Shown one piece after another: positions 16,589-25,875 of a stretch of 64,000 nucleotides of DNA. The DNA lies in NCBI GenBank assembly GCA_900539865.1, contig UQDS01000005.1:1-64000 (forward strand). Direction: 5' to 3'. Under the pieces are notes generated by a model. It saw nothing but the letters and a program-made list of their open reading frames with translations. It was not told the origin of the DNA and made no database searches. The DNA is from an uncultured Mollicutes bacterium (GTDB lineage Bacteria > Bacillota_I > Bacilli_A > RFN20 > CAG-288). Positions within the stretch are counted from its first letter, which is position 1, and each line of letters begins with the position of its first letter. Position numbers and translations under genes: made by a program.

Positions 16589-16806
16589 AGTAAATATATT
16601 TAAAACACTCAAATGAAAAAATGCAATGAAAATCAACTTTTTTCAACACTATTTCAATGTAAGATAAGACGGGAATAAAAATTTTGTTAAAACTGTTGAA
16701 AATTCAATTCGAAAAAATAGTAAATAAAGAAAAATAACGAAGATAAAAATGTAAAAAACAGGTAAAAAAACAAAGCGACTTGCACTGTTATTTTTAAAAT
16801 CATTTG

Positions 16807-16835
16807 TTGAAATCGAGATGGTAGTATCCTAAAAT
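16807..16835 (+). promoter_or_regulatory. Promoter of the FGGY kinase gene
   Basis: TTGAAA (16807-16812) and TAAAAT (16830-16835) are separated by 17 bases and face the kinase gene. Confidence 0.5.
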
Positions 16836-16951
16836 AAGTAGATAAATCTATGGCCATTTTTGTTTTCACTTCAGCAGTCTTTTGAAATAAATGAGTTATG
16901 ATTTATTGTCATCGATTTATTTTAAATGACATTATAAAGGATTGTACGCAT

Positions 16952-18514
16952 ATGGAAAAATATTTGCTTGTTATCGATATCGGTACACAATCTCTCCGCG
17001 CCTCATTAGTTGACCAAGATGGCCACGATCTTTCTTTTTCACAACAGAAGTATGAAGAACCATTTCGCTCTCCTGAAAAAGGATATGCGGAACAGGATGC
17101 AGATTATTATGTGGAAAAACTCTGCAAGGCCACGAAAGAAATTTATGAGAAAAATCCCGAGATCTTAGCAAAAGTAGAAGGTGTTGTCATGGTTTGTTTC
17201 CGTGATACTCCTTTGATTTTAGATGAGAACAAAAAACCGATTCGACCTGCGGTTCTCTGGTTGGACCAAAGAATCACACGTCTTCCTAAGATGGAAAATT
17301 TACGCTGGTATGAAAAATTTATTTTTCATTTGGTCGGCATGTATGATCCTGTCAGATTCAATGCAGAAAGAACAAACACGCATTGGTTGATGAAAAATGA
17401 AAAAGAAAATTGGGAGAAAATGAGATATTATGTCCCGATTTCTGCTTATTTTAACTATCGCATCACTGGCAATCTTGCTGTTTCTAGTTCGGATTGTGTC
17501 GGACATTATCCAATCGATTTCAAAAAAGGAAAGTGGTATGGAAAACACCACATCAAACAAAATATCTTTTCCATCCCGCCTCAAGCTTTACCTCCATTGG
17601 TAAAAACGGGTGGCATCTTAGGTGAAGTTACAGAAGAGTTTTCAAAATTGTCTCACATTCCTGCAGGTGTCAAATTGATTGCATCGGCAACGGATAAAGC
17701 TTGTGAAACTTTCGGAAACGGATGCATCGATAAAACGACGGCTTCTATCTCTTTGGGAACCGCTTGTTCTATCGGTATTGTCGATCATAAATATTCCTGT
17801 CCGGAAAAATTCTTACCTTCTTATCAAACGCCATATCCGGGAAGTTATGATTTAGAAGTTCAAATTTATCGCGGCCTCTGGATGATCCGTTGGTTTGTTG
17901 ATAATTTTGGCGAAGAGGATTTAAAAGAAAGTCAAAGAATGGGGCTTTCTGTGGAAGAATATCTCAACAGAAAAATTGAAGAAATACCTGTGGGAAGCGA
18001 CGGCTTGGTCTTACAGCCTTATTGGGGACCGGGTTTGAAAAGGCCCAACGCAAAGGGTTCTATCGTTGGTTTCTCTGGTGTCCATACGCGTTATCATTTC
18101 TATCGCGCTATTATCGAAGGCCTTGCGTTTGCACTTCGTGAAGGCATGGATACCATCGTGAAAAAAACTCATAAGAAACCGACAAAAATTATTGTCTCTG
18201 GCGGCGGCAGCCGATCGGATATCTTTGTTCAAATTATTGCGGATGTCATGGGAATTGATTGCTATAAGAGCCATACATCTGAGTCCTCTACTCTCGGCGG
18301 TGCCATGTCTGGATTTATGGCGTTAGGCGTTTTCCAAGATGAAAAAGAAGCCGTACAGCATATGGTCAAGGAAGGGGAGGTTGTCCATCCAAATTGGAAA
18401 CATCATAAGATTTACGATAAGCTTTATCATTCAGTATACAAACACATGTATCCTTCTCTTAAGGGTATCTACAACAGCTGTAAGAACTTCTTCTTAGAAC
18501 AAGAAGATGAATAA
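16952..18514 (+). CDS. FGGY-family carbohydrate kinase
   Basis: The 520-residue protein begins with the actin-fold phosphate-1 motif DIGTQSLRA (residues 8-16). GYAEQDADYY and WLDQR (sugar-side) follow, then SLGTAC (phosphate-2, about 267) and SGGGSRSDIFVQIIADVMG (adenosine motif, about 413). FGGY kinases phosphorylate sugars or polyols such as xylulose, gluconate or glycerol; the substrate cannot be set from sequence. I chose the ATG at 16952, where the fold begins and AAAGGA lies 10 bases upstream. It stands alone, divergent from the TetR regulator that probably controls it. Confidence 0.9.
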   Translation: MEKYLLVIDIGTQSLRASLVDQDGHDLSFSQQKYEEPFRSPEKGYAEQDADYYVEKLCKATKEIYEKNPEILAKVEGVVMVCFRDTPLILDENKKPIRPAVLWLDQRITRLPKMENLRWYEKFIFHLVGMYDPVRFNAERTNTHWLMKNEKENWEKMRYYVPISAYFNYRITGNLAVSSSDCVGHYPIDFKKGKWYGKHHIKQNIFSIPPQALPPLVKTGGILGEVTEEFSKLSHIPAGVKLIASATDKACETFGNGCIDKTTASISLGTACSIGIVDHKYSCPEKFLPSYQTPYPGSYDLEVQIYRGLWMIRWFVDNFGEEDLKESQRMGLSVEEYLNRKIEEIPVGSDGLVLQPYWGPGLKRPNAKGSIVGFSGVHTRYHFYRAIIEGLAFALREGMDTIVKKTHKKPTKIIVSGGGSRSDIFVQIIADVMGIDCYKSHTSESSTLGGAMSGFMALGVFQDEKEAVQHMVKEGEVVHPNWKHHKIYDKLYHSVYKHMYPSLKGIYNSCKNFFLEQEDE

Positions 18515-18542
18515 AAAGGCAACCTTGCGGTTGCCCTTTTTT
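18514..18542. terminator. Bidirectional terminator
   Basis: AAAAGGCAACC pairs with GGTTGCCCTTTT around TTGC, with a T run on one side and an A run on the other. It sits between the kinase stop and the convergent gene at 18541. Confidence 0.9.
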
Positions 18543-19032
18543 AAAATCTTTGAATTGCGTTTGGATCGTAAGCGGGATCGTTGATGTTGTTTTCTAAATA
18601 TTTATCATCGATGATCTGTGTGCTGACTTCATCTAAGTCGTGTTTCAAATCGGTGAATTCATCTTTGATTGCAAGCAAGTCACAACATTTATCATAATCA
18701 GATAAAGTTTCCTCTTGACCGTCGTTTAAGATGGTGAAATAAGAGTCGAGATTCTCTTTGATCTCACCGACAAAATCCAGAGATAAGGCTGCATAAACGG
18801 CGATGCGTTCAAAGATATATTGCGGATCGTCTACGCTTAAGCTTACAACATTTCCGGCATGCAAGTCGGTCAAATTTGACGGAAGTCTTAAACCCTCATT
18901 TTTATTATCGGAATAAAAGTCACAAACGGTGACGAACATGGCTGCGGATTGAATAAAGGCGCGATAGCCTTGCTTCATCTTTTCTAAGCATTGTTCCACA
19001 GTTCCTAAATTGGGTAAATTCTTTTCAACCAT
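18541..19032 (-). CDS. Acidic protein of unknown function
   Basis: The 163-residue soluble protein has many Asp and Glu residues and looks mostly helical. Three cysteines (one near residue 47 and a CC pair near 121) are visible, but no catalytic or binding motif is. It starts one base after the previous gene's stop, with AAGGAG inside that gene's end, so the two are translated together. I do not recognise the family. Confidence 0.65.
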   Translation of the reverse strand: MVEKNLPNLGTVEQCLEKMKQGYRAFIQSAAMFVTVCDFYSDNKNEGLRLPSNLTDLHAGNVVSLSVDDPQYIFERIAVYAALSLDFVGEIKENLDSYFTILNDGQEETLSDYDKCCDLLAIKDEFTDLKHDLDEVSTQIIDDKYLENNINDPAYDPNAIQRF

Positions 19033-19033
19033 A

Positions 19034-19687
19034 CTAATTTTCTCCTTTCTGGATCATGAGCAAGAGAGCAAGTTGATTCTTCTGATTCTCTTGTTCTTCT
19101 TCGCTCGTAAAGTCTTCGCGGGTCAAGTGACACATCAATTCGTTGATTTGATCTTGGAAGCGCAACAACTTTATGCCGCTTAAAAGGTCGACAGAGTCAA
19201 CGTTCTCAGGTACAAGATAACTTGCAACATCGTATTGCTCGATTCCTTCTTCAATATCAGAGACGAGATAATTCGTGCGTTTGACAATGAGTAATCTCTC
19301 CACAAATGCTCGATTTGCATCTCTTAAGGAAGTTTCATAGGGAGAGAAGGCACTTTCTTGAATTAAATTTTGTTCTTGACGGAAGTCTAAAATCATCTCG
19401 ATTCCCTTTTTGAGACAAGGGTCGATAATTCCGCTTTTTTCCAGAAATTCTTTCAAAGGCGCAAAGTCGTATAACGCTTGATCGAAAAGCGGGAGGATTT
19501 CATCTCTCTCTTGAAAAATCGCTTCGAGAGTGCCGTCATTAAAACGATCTTCATAGGGAAGATCATCTTTGCCTTCTAACTGCGATTTCATCGCGAGAAG
19601 CAGGGCGAGATTTTTAAAGAAATCGTCGTAAGCGATGAGCAATTCCTGATTCATCAGGAGTTTTCTTTGTCTGTCACTTGTTTTCAT
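19034..19687 (-). CDS. Helical protein of unknown function, probable leaderless mRNA
   Basis: The 217-residue soluble, predominantly helical protein has acidic stretches (for example EDFTSEEEQENQKNQ near the C-terminus). No motif is recognised. I chose the ATG at 19687, since an upstream ATG lies inside the promoter repeats. It forms an operon with the unknown gene downstream and is divergent from the CDF metal exporter. The start codon follows a TATAAT by 9 bases and no ribosome site is visible. Confidence 0.6.
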   Translation of the reverse strand: MKTSDRQRKLLMNQELLIAYDDFFKNLALLLAMKSQLEGKDDLPYEDRFNDGTLEAIFQERDEILPLFDQALYDFAPLKEFLEKSGIIDPCLKKGIEMILDFRQEQNLIQESAFSPYETSLRDANRAFVERLLIVKRTNYLVSDIEEGIEQYDVASYLVPENVDSVDLLSGIKLLRFQDQINELMCHLTREDFTSEEEQENQKNQLALLLMIQKGEN

Positions 19688-19689
19688 TG

Positions 19690-19760
19690 CTGTGATATTA
19701 TAACCTAACAAATATACACTGTGATATTATAACCTACAAAGATATATTGTGATATATTAG
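19690..19760 (-). repeat. Tandem promoter-like repeats, 29-bp period
   Basis: CTGTGATATTATAACCTA occurs at 19690-19707 and 19719-19736, and a degenerate copy (TTGTGATATATTAG) at 19747-19760. Read on the minus strand the first two copies contain TATAAT. The spacing of 28-29 bases is close to three helical turns. The array fills most of the gap between the unknown operon and the CDF gene. Confidence 0.7.
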
Positions 19761-19792
19761 ATAATTAGTTTTTATCTGTTAAGGAGGCTATC

Positions 19793-21052
19793 ATGACAGA
19801 TTTTCTACTGAAGTTGTTTGTGAAAGATTATAAAAACACACAAGATGTCAAAGTCAGAGAACGTTACGGGCTTCTTGCCTCTCTCTTTGGCTTAATTACT
19901 AACTTTCTTCTTTTTGTTAGCAAAATCACCATCGGTATTGTCTTAGGACTTTACTCCATTGTCTCTGACTCCATTAACAACCTCTCTGATTTCGGAAATA
20001 ATATGCTTTCAATCTTCGGTGTGAAGGTGGCGGCAAAACCAGCCGATGAAGACCATCCTTACGGTCATCAGAGAATGGAATATATCATCTCCTTGATCAT
20101 CGGATGTGTCATCATCGCTTTAGGTGCGATGATGATCTATCAAGGCGCACAAGATCTTGTCGCTTTTATCCGCTCTATGATACAGACTGGCGCTCCGGAA
20201 AAAGAAGACATGAATTACACGATGTTTGTTGTCACATTATCGATACTTCTCGTGGCTATTGTCATAAAGTTATTCCAATCTTATTTATACTTTTCGCTCG
20301 GTAAGAAGATTTCTTCTATGCAATTAAAGGCGTTAGGAAAAGACTCAAGAAACGATGTCATCGCCACAAGTCTTGTTGTTGTAGGTTTGCTTATCGCTTG
20401 GTTCACTTCTTATTCGGTCGACTGCTTTTTCACGATTGTTGTCGCGGGTTTAGTCATTTTATCTGGTATCGGAATTATTAAGGAAGCTGCTTCTTCATTA
20501 CTTGGAGAAAAGCCGGATACAGAAATGGTAAATAAAATTACCAATCTTGTAAAAAGCTATGGGGATGTGTTAGGAATTCACGACTTGTCCATGCATTATT
20601 ACGGCCATGTAATCTACGGTGTAATTCATGTGGAAGTCGATGCCGATAAGGATGTTATGGCATCCCATGAAATCTGTGACAAAATCGAACGAGAGGCGCG
20701 AGAAAAGCTTCATGTGAATCTGACAGTGCATATGGATCCGATCAAAGTTCACGATGCAGATACACTCTGTTATAAAGAGCTTGTAGAAGCGGAAGTGAAA
20801 AAGATGAGAGAGGAAGGTCACATGGTTGATATCCACGATTTCCGCATTCTTTCTGCCAGTGACTTTGTCAATCTTATTTTTGATATGATTTTGCCAAAAG
20901 AACTCGATGATGAAAAGACAAAAACGGCGATTAAGGAACGAATCAAAGCGGCGACGAATATGAAGTTTGGAAAAGAAACTCATATTGTCATTGATTTTGA
21001 TTCTGCAACCACTGATTTCTTGCATTATACAAACGAGCAGGAAAAAGAATAG
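19793..21052 (+). CDS. Cation diffusion facilitator metal exporter with two C-terminal domains
   Basis: The 419-residue protein has six transmembrane helices in the first 215 residues. The metal-site signatures are SDSINNLSDFGNN in TM2 (about residues 62-74) and the following ADEDHPYGHQR motif (about 84-94). CDF proteins export Zn, Fe, Mn or related divalent ions by proton antiport. The cytosolic tail carries one ferredoxin-like dimerisation domain starting at GIHDLSMHYYGH (about 262) and then a second, similar segment starting at DIHDFRILSASDF (about 344), ending in HIVIDFD. The doubled tail is longer than usual. AAGGAGG lies 7 bases before the ATG. Confidence 0.9.
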   Translation: MTDFLLKLFVKDYKNTQDVKVRERYGLLASLFGLITNFLLFVSKITIGIVLGLYSIVSDSINNLSDFGNNMLSIFGVKVAAKPADEDHPYGHQRMEYIISLIIGCVIIALGAMMIYQGAQDLVAFIRSMIQTGAPEKEDMNYTMFVVTLSILLVAIVIKLFQSYLYFSLGKKISSMQLKALGKDSRNDVIATSLVVVGLLIAWFTSYSVDCFFTIVVAGLVILSGIGIIKEAASSLLGEKPDTEMVNKITNLVKSYGDVLGIHDLSMHYYGHVIYGVIHVEVDADKDVMASHEICDKIEREAREKLHVNLTVHMDPIKVHDADTLCYKELVEAEVKKMREEGHMVDIHDFRILSASDFVNLIFDMILPKELDDEKTKTAIKERIKAATNMKFGKETHIVIDFDSATTDFLHYTNEQEKE

Positions 21053-21069
21053 AAATTTTCTTTTGTCTT

Positions 21070-21098
21070 TTGGGCTTTGTATATGTTTAGTATATAAT
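21070..21098 (+). promoter_or_regulatory. Candidate lysS promoter
   Basis: TATAAT at 21093-21098 lies 17 bases downstream of TTGGGC (21070-21075), giving a leader of about 40 bases before the lysS ATG. Confidence 0.45.
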
Positions 21099-21142
21099 CT
21101 AAATATATTTATATTTGTGTCTTATTTGTGAGGTAAAAAAAT

Positions 21143-22648
21143 ATGGATAACAACATCAAAAAGAACCCTGCAGTCAACGATCTTAATGACCAGGAACAGA
21201 GAAGAAGAGAAAAGCTTGCGATGTATAAAGAACAGGGAGTAGATCCCTATGGACATCGCTTTGCAGTCGATAGCAATGCGGAAGGATTGAAGCAAGAATA
21301 TAGCTCCTTAGAACCGGAAGAGGTAAAAGAAGATAAAGTTGTTTCTATCGCCGGACGTATTGTCTTGTTGAGAAAGATGGGAAAGGCTTCCTTCTTCACG
21401 CTTCAAGATAAGACAGGAAAAATTCAAATTTATATCCGTCAGGATGTGGTCGGTGAAGAAAATTACAAATTGTTCAAACTCGCCGACTTAGGTGATATCT
21501 GCGGCGTCGAAGGCCACATGATGAAGACAAAGACGGGCGAAGTCACGTTGCGCGCAATGAAATACACGCACTTGGTCAAAGCCTTACGTCCGCTTCCTGA
21601 TAAATTCCATGGTCTTGCGGATCCGGAAGAAAGAAGAAGACATCGCTATGTCGATCTCATTGTCAATGAAGACTCTAGAAGAATTGCTTTCTTACGTCCG
21701 AAGATTGTTCGTGGCATTCAAAATTTCATGGATGATTTAGGCTATAACGAAGTGGAAACTTCTATTTTGCAGCCGATTTTAGGTGGTGCAAACGCGAGAC
21801 CGTTTATCACACATCACAACGCCTTGGATCAAGATTTTTATCTTCGTATTGCCACCGAGCTCTCTTTAAAGAGACTTTTGGTCGGCGGTATGGAAAGAGT
21901 CTATGAAATCGGTAGAATGTTTAGAAACGAAGGCATTGATACAACCCACAACCCTGAATTTACAACGATGGAAGCGTATCAGGCTTATGGAGATCTTTCT
22001 GATATGGCAAAGATGACAGAGGATCTCTTCCATCACATCGCCAAGAATGTAGTCGGTAAGGAACAATATCACTGGTTAGGCTACGATATCGATCTTTCTA
22101 AACCGTTCCGTCATATCACAATGACAGAGGCAATCAAGGAAAAGACTGGCGTTGATTTCTATCAGATTGAAACCTTAGAAGAGGCAAGAGAGGTCGCTGC
22201 TAAGTTTGATGTTGAGGTCGAACCTCACTTCTTATGGGGTCATATCTTAAATGCATTCTTTGAAAAGTTCTGCGAAGAAGATATGGTTCAGCCGACTTTT
22301 GTCTATCAGCACCCTGTCGATATCTCTCCTTTGGCAAAGAAAGATGAAAAGGATCCGCGCTTTACGCAAAGATTTGAAATGTACATTGCAACACATGAAA
22401 TGTGCAACGCTTTTACAGAACTCAATGACCCATTAGATCAGAGAGCTCGTTTTGAGGAACAACTCGCTGAGAAAAACAAAGGCAATGAAGAAGCTTGTGA
22501 AGTCGATGATGATTTCTGCGAGGCTTTGGAATATGGTATGCCGCCTGCCGGTGGTATCGGCTATGGTATTGACCGTTTGGTCATGCTCTTTGCAGAAGCG
22601 GATTCCATCCGTGATGTTCTCTTGTTCCCTACCTTAAAGAGAAAATAA
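21143..22648 (+). CDS. lysS: Lysyl-tRNA synthetase, class II
   Basis: The 501-residue product has the N-terminal anticodon-binding OB-fold (about residues 60-160, with GKASFFTLQDKTGKIQIYI) and the class II catalytic core. Motif 2 includes FRNEGIDTTHNPEFT (about 262-276) and motif 3 includes GIGYGIDRLVML (about 475-486). It charges tRNA-Lys. GAGG lies 10 bases from the ATG. The lipase-like gene starts 4 bases after the stop. Confidence 0.97.
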   Translation: MDNNIKKNPAVNDLNDQEQRRREKLAMYKEQGVDPYGHRFAVDSNAEGLKQEYSSLEPEEVKEDKVVSIAGRIVLLRKMGKASFFTLQDKTGKIQIYIRQDVVGEENYKLFKLADLGDICGVEGHMMKTKTGEVTLRAMKYTHLVKALRPLPDKFHGLADPEERRRHRYVDLIVNEDSRRIAFLRPKIVRGIQNFMDDLGYNEVETSILQPILGGANARPFITHHNALDQDFYLRIATELSLKRLLVGGMERVYEIGRMFRNEGIDTTHNPEFTTMEAYQAYGDLSDMAKMTEDLFHHIAKNVVGKEQYHWLGYDIDLSKPFRHITMTEAIKEKTGVDFYQIETLEEAREVAAKFDVEVEPHFLWGHILNAFFEKFCEEDMVQPTFVYQHPVDISPLAKKDEKDPRFTQRFEMYIATHEMCNAFTELNDPLDQRARFEEQLAEKNKGNEEACEVDDDFCEALEYGMPPAGGIGYGIDRLVMLFAEADSIRDVLLFPTLKRK

Positions 22649-22652
22649 ACTT

Positions 22653-23876
22653 ATGGATTCGATGGAAGTGTTCATGGTAAGAGATTTTGATAATATTCTC
22701 GATTACATTTATCATTACGGCGATCTCACCTTTGAAGAAGAACCGTTCAATGATGTGGATAATCTGATTTTTGCTGTGTTTGCTTATTTTCCTTTAGAGG
22801 ACTTTGAACCGAAAGGCAAAGATTTTAAAGCGAAAACATTACAAGATATTTGTGTTGACTATCTCAGTTCGACTTCGTTGAAATTCATCAGTTCGACGAT
22901 GCCTAACTGGATGAAAAAATCGATTTTCCTTGCCATGGCATTTTTGAAGAGAAAAAGATATTGCAATCTTATGGTCACTCATTTTGACAGTGACTTTTCT
23001 CATGAAGATAACACGCAGTTTGCTGGCGTTTGTTTAGAGTTGAATAACAAAGAATGCGTTGTTGCTTTCCGCGGCACGGACAATAGCTGGTTAGGTTTTA
23101 AAGAAGACTTCTTCTTATGTTGCTACGACAGCGTCCCCGCCCAACAAAAAGCAGCGGAGTTTTTGCATAACTGCATGTATCATAAACGCCACCACACATT
23201 TAAAGTGATGGGACACAGCAAAGGCGGATGTTTAAGTGTCTATGCTGCATTATCGCTTAGTGAAAGATATCAAAGACGCATTGATAAAATTTATTCTGAT
23301 GATGGGCCTGGTTTATCCTTGCAGGCGAGATTGTCAGAAGGATATAAACGAATCAGCGACAAAATCGTTCGCTTGATTGTCAAAGATGATTTGGTTGGAC
23401 TTCTATTAAATTATGATGCGCCTACTTACATCATCGATTCTTACTCAAAAGGCAGTTTCCTTGCTGCTCATGACTCTTACAATTGGAAGATCAACGGCAA
23501 GGAATTTGTCAAAGTACCAGATATTACTCTTGTATCAAAATATCTTTCAAAAACCATCGATGATTGGCTGAATTATTCTGTCAGCAGCGTGGAGGAGAGA
23601 ATCCTCATCATCAACGCGCTCTTCGATGCAATTGAACAAACAGAATTCACACAACCTGGAAAGGTTTTAGATGATCCTTTCGGATTTATTTTGCAATTCT
23701 ATAAATATTTGTCCAAAGATAAAAGCAACAAAAAACTCATTGCCGCTTCTATGAGAAAATTCGGCACCAAATTCTTAGATAACTATATTCGTTATCAACG
23801 AGCGAAGATCAAACAGTCCGTTGAGAACAAGGCGAATAAGAAGACAGAAGAAAAGGAGTTAATTGAGAATGATTAG
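22653..23876 (+). CDS. Alpha/beta-hydrolase fold, lipase-like (DUF2974-like)
   Basis: The protein of up to 407 residues has VVAFRGTDNSWLGFKEDF (about residues 126-143) followed by the nucleophile elbow MGHSKGG (about 188-194). This is the arrangement of the lipase class 3/Mbeg1-like family (DUF2974). Asp and His partners are plausible (EDGPG-like SDDGPGL near 217, AAHDSYNW near 271) but unproven. There is no signal peptide, so it is cytosolic or membrane-associated. An ATG at 22674 has GGAAG 5 bases upstream and may be the true start. Its end overlaps the next ABC gene by 8 bases. Substrate unknown. Confidence 0.75.
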   Translation: MDSMEVFMVRDFDNILDYIYHYGDLTFEEEPFNDVDNLIFAVFAYFPLEDFEPKGKDFKAKTLQDICVDYLSSTSLKFISSTMPNWMKKSIFLAMAFLKRKRYCNLMVTHFDSDFSHEDNTQFAGVCLELNNKECVVAFRGTDNSWLGFKEDFFLCCYDSVPAQQKAAEFLHNCMYHKRHHTFKVMGHSKGGCLSVYAALSLSERYQRRIDKIYSDDGPGLSLQARLSEGYKRISDKIVRLIVKDDLVGLLLNYDAPTYIIDSYSKGSFLAAHDSYNWKINGKEFVKVPDITLVSKYLSKTIDDWLNYSVSSVEERILIINALFDAIEQTEFTQPGKVLDDPFGFILQFYKYLSKDKSNKKLIAASMRKFGTKFLDNYIRYQRAKIKQSVENKANKKTEEKELIEND

Positions 23877-24867
23877 CACTAAAGAAATCATAAAAAAAAT
23901 CGGTTTGCACCACCCCAAAGATAAAGTGGACATTCCGGAAGATGAAATTTTAATTGTTCAACACCTTGTCAAAACATATGAGACAGGCTTTCGTGCTGTA
24001 GATGATATTTCTTTTACCGTAAGAAAAGGTTCTCTTTTTGCGTTCTTGGGTTTAAATGGCGCCGGTAAATCTACTACCATCAATATCATCACTTCCATCT
24101 TAGGAAAAGATTCTGGAAAAATCTATCTCAACGGCCATGATTTAGACCGCGATGTGGAACAGATAAAAAACGATATCGGCATTGTTTTTCAAAACTCGGT
24201 ATTGGATCCGAATCTTACACCTCGCGAAAATCTCACCATCCGCGCAGGTTTTTATGGAATTAAAGGCGAGCTGTGGGCGGAGCGATTAAAAGTGTTGGAA
24301 GAAATGTTGGATTTGACAAGCTTCATGGATCGCCAAGTCGGAAAACTTTCGGGTGGTCAGAAAAGAAGAGTGGATATCGCCAGAGCGATGGTGCACAATC
24401 CGCGTCTGTTGATTTTAGATGAACCGACAACAGGCTTAGACCCTCAAACAAGACTTTCTGTTTGGGAATTGGTCAACTCGCTTCGTGAAAAGACGGGCAT
24501 GACTGTCTTTTTGACGACACATTACATGGAAGAAGCAGAAAAGGCAACCTTTGTTGTTATTATGGACAAAGGTCACATCATCGCAAGCGGTACACCGACA
24601 GAACTTAAGAATGAATATTCCGGCGATTATGTTATTCTTTATCATCGCAATGATCCGGAATATGAAAGCTATGTAGAAAGTCTTGGAAAGCCTTATGTAT
24701 ATAATCACGATGGCAAGTTTTACCGCATCACTGTGAAAGATACCAAAGATGCCATCGCCTTTATCGAAGCGAACGAAGATCACATTGATGATTTTGAAGT
24801 AGAAAAAGGTAGTATGGATGACGTCTTCTTGAATGTGACGGGCGTCAGAAAGATTTTGGAGGCATAA
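23869..24867 (+). CDS. ABC transporter ATP-binding protein (DrrA/CcmA-type exporter)
   Basis: The product of about 332 residues has a Walker A GLNGAGKST near residue 61, the signature LSGGQKRRVDIARA near 160, Walker B LLILDEPTTGLDPQ near 181, and the H-loop TTHYMEEAE near 217. A C-terminal extension of about 100 residues follows. It is typical of ABC-2 drug or peptide exporters. AGGAG lies 11 bases before the ATG at 23869; a TTG 6 bases upstream is an alternative. It pairs with the permease that follows after one base. Confidence 0.92.
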   Translation: MISTKEIIKKIGLHHPKDKVDIPEDEILIVQHLVKTYETGFRAVDDISFTVRKGSLFAFLGLNGAGKSTTINIITSILGKDSGKIYLNGHDLDRDVEQIKNDIGIVFQNSVLDPNLTPRENLTIRAGFYGIKGELWAERLKVLEEMLDLTSFMDRQVGKLSGGQKRRVDIARAMVHNPRLLILDEPTTGLDPQTRLSVWELVNSLREKTGMTVFLTTHYMEEAEKATFVVIMDKGHIIASGTPTELKNEYSGDYVILYHRNDPEYESYVESLGKPYVYNHDGKFYRITVKDTKDAIAFIEANEDHIDDFEVEKGSMDDVFLNVTGVRKILEA

Positions 24868-24868
24868 T

Positions 24869-25867
24869 ATGAATCGCACAAATTCCAAAACGCAATGGCA
24901 AGCGTTCTTGTCATTGACAAAAAGACATCTTCTTGTCTTTTTAAAAAATGTACCTACGGTTATCTTCACTTTAATGGTGCCTATGGCCGTGTTTGCTGTT
25001 TATGTTCTCTTCTTGAGAAATATTGAAATCGGACAATTGCAAGCGCAATTAGAAGAAGCGAATGTCATTGTGGAGAAAAACTCAGAACTCTGGTATCACC
25101 TCTCTGGTATTGCAGATACATTCATGATTGCGGGTGTCTTATCGGTCAGCGCAATCACTGTTTCTTTAAACTCTAATTCCATCATGGTAAGAGATAAGGA
25201 AAGCGGTGTTGCTAAAGACTTTATCTCCTCTCCGATTTCCCCGAGTTTAATCACTTTATCTTACCTTGTCTTCAATTGCATTATCACCTTCTTGACGAAC
25301 TTCCTTGTCTTCATAATCTGCATTATCTTCTTAGCTGGATATGGCGCTTATATGCCTGGTGTCGGTTATTTCTTCGCTATTATCGGCGTGATTGCTTTAT
25401 CGAGTATCTCAGCTTCTTTGATCAACTTCTTCATTTGTTCCTTCATCCGTTCTGAATCTGTCCTTTCTCCTCTTGTCGCTATTGTCTCAGCCGCAATTGG
25501 TTTTCTCATCGGTGCTTATTTGCCTGCGGATATGGGTCCGAAATACATCGAATATACAACAGCCTTCTTCCCGGGTACTTATTTCACCGGTTTGTTCCGT
25601 TTCTGTTTCTTGACAAACCCGATGATTCTTTTAGGAAAAGAATTGTCTTTGGTTCCTAACGGAGCAGAGTTCTTTGAACAGATGACTGGTGGAACATTCT
25701 CATTCAATATCAGTTTCTTTGGTCATCCTGTCCAACCTTGGATGATGGTCATTGTTTCCTTAGGCTTTATTGTTCTCTTTGCTTTCCTCAATGGTTTCTT
25801 CGCTACTAAGAACTACATGAACTTCTTAAAGAGCAAACCCAAAAAGGCAAAGAAAAATCAGAATTGA
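24869..25867 (+). CDS. ABC-2 type transporter permease
   Basis: The 332-residue integral membrane protein has one N-terminal helix (about residues 28-50), an extracellular loop, then five further helices ending near residue 320. This is the ABC-2 layout. It contains the typical KDFISSPIS segment (about 112-120). With the upstream ATPase it forms a dimeric exporter. The tldD gene follows, starting 9 bases after its stop, suggesting that export and TldD/E processing are linked. Confidence 0.88.
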   Translation: MNRTNSKTQWQAFLSLTKRHLLVFLKNVPTVIFTLMVPMAVFAVYVLFLRNIEIGQLQAQLEEANVIVEKNSELWYHLSGIADTFMIAGVLSVSAITVSLNSNSIMVRDKESGVAKDFISSPISPSLITLSYLVFNCIITFLTNFLVFIICIIFLAGYGAYMPGVGYFFAIIGVIALSSISASLINFFICSFIRSESVLSPLVAIVSAAIGFLIGAYLPADMGPKYIEYTTAFFPGTYFTGLFRFCFLTNPMILLGKELSLVPNGAEFFEQMTGGTFSFNISFFGHPVQPWMMVIVSLGFIVLFAFLNGFFATKNYMNFLKSKPKKAKKNQN

Positions 25868-25875
25868 GGTATCAT

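Larger units (their letters stand above)
16495..16951. other. AT-rich divergent intergenic region
   Basis: I see no credible gene here. It contains an operator-like inverted repeat near the regulator (16570-16588) and a TTGAAA-17-TAAAAT promoter (16807-16835) pointing at the kinase gene. That promoter would give the kinase a 5' leader of about 110 bases, in which I recognise no riboswitch. Confidence 0.6.

Noticed and set aside
16836..16951. Riboswitch in the leader of the FGGY kinase gene
   Set aside because: The leader is AT-rich and I recognise no conserved aptamer core or terminator/antiterminator pair.
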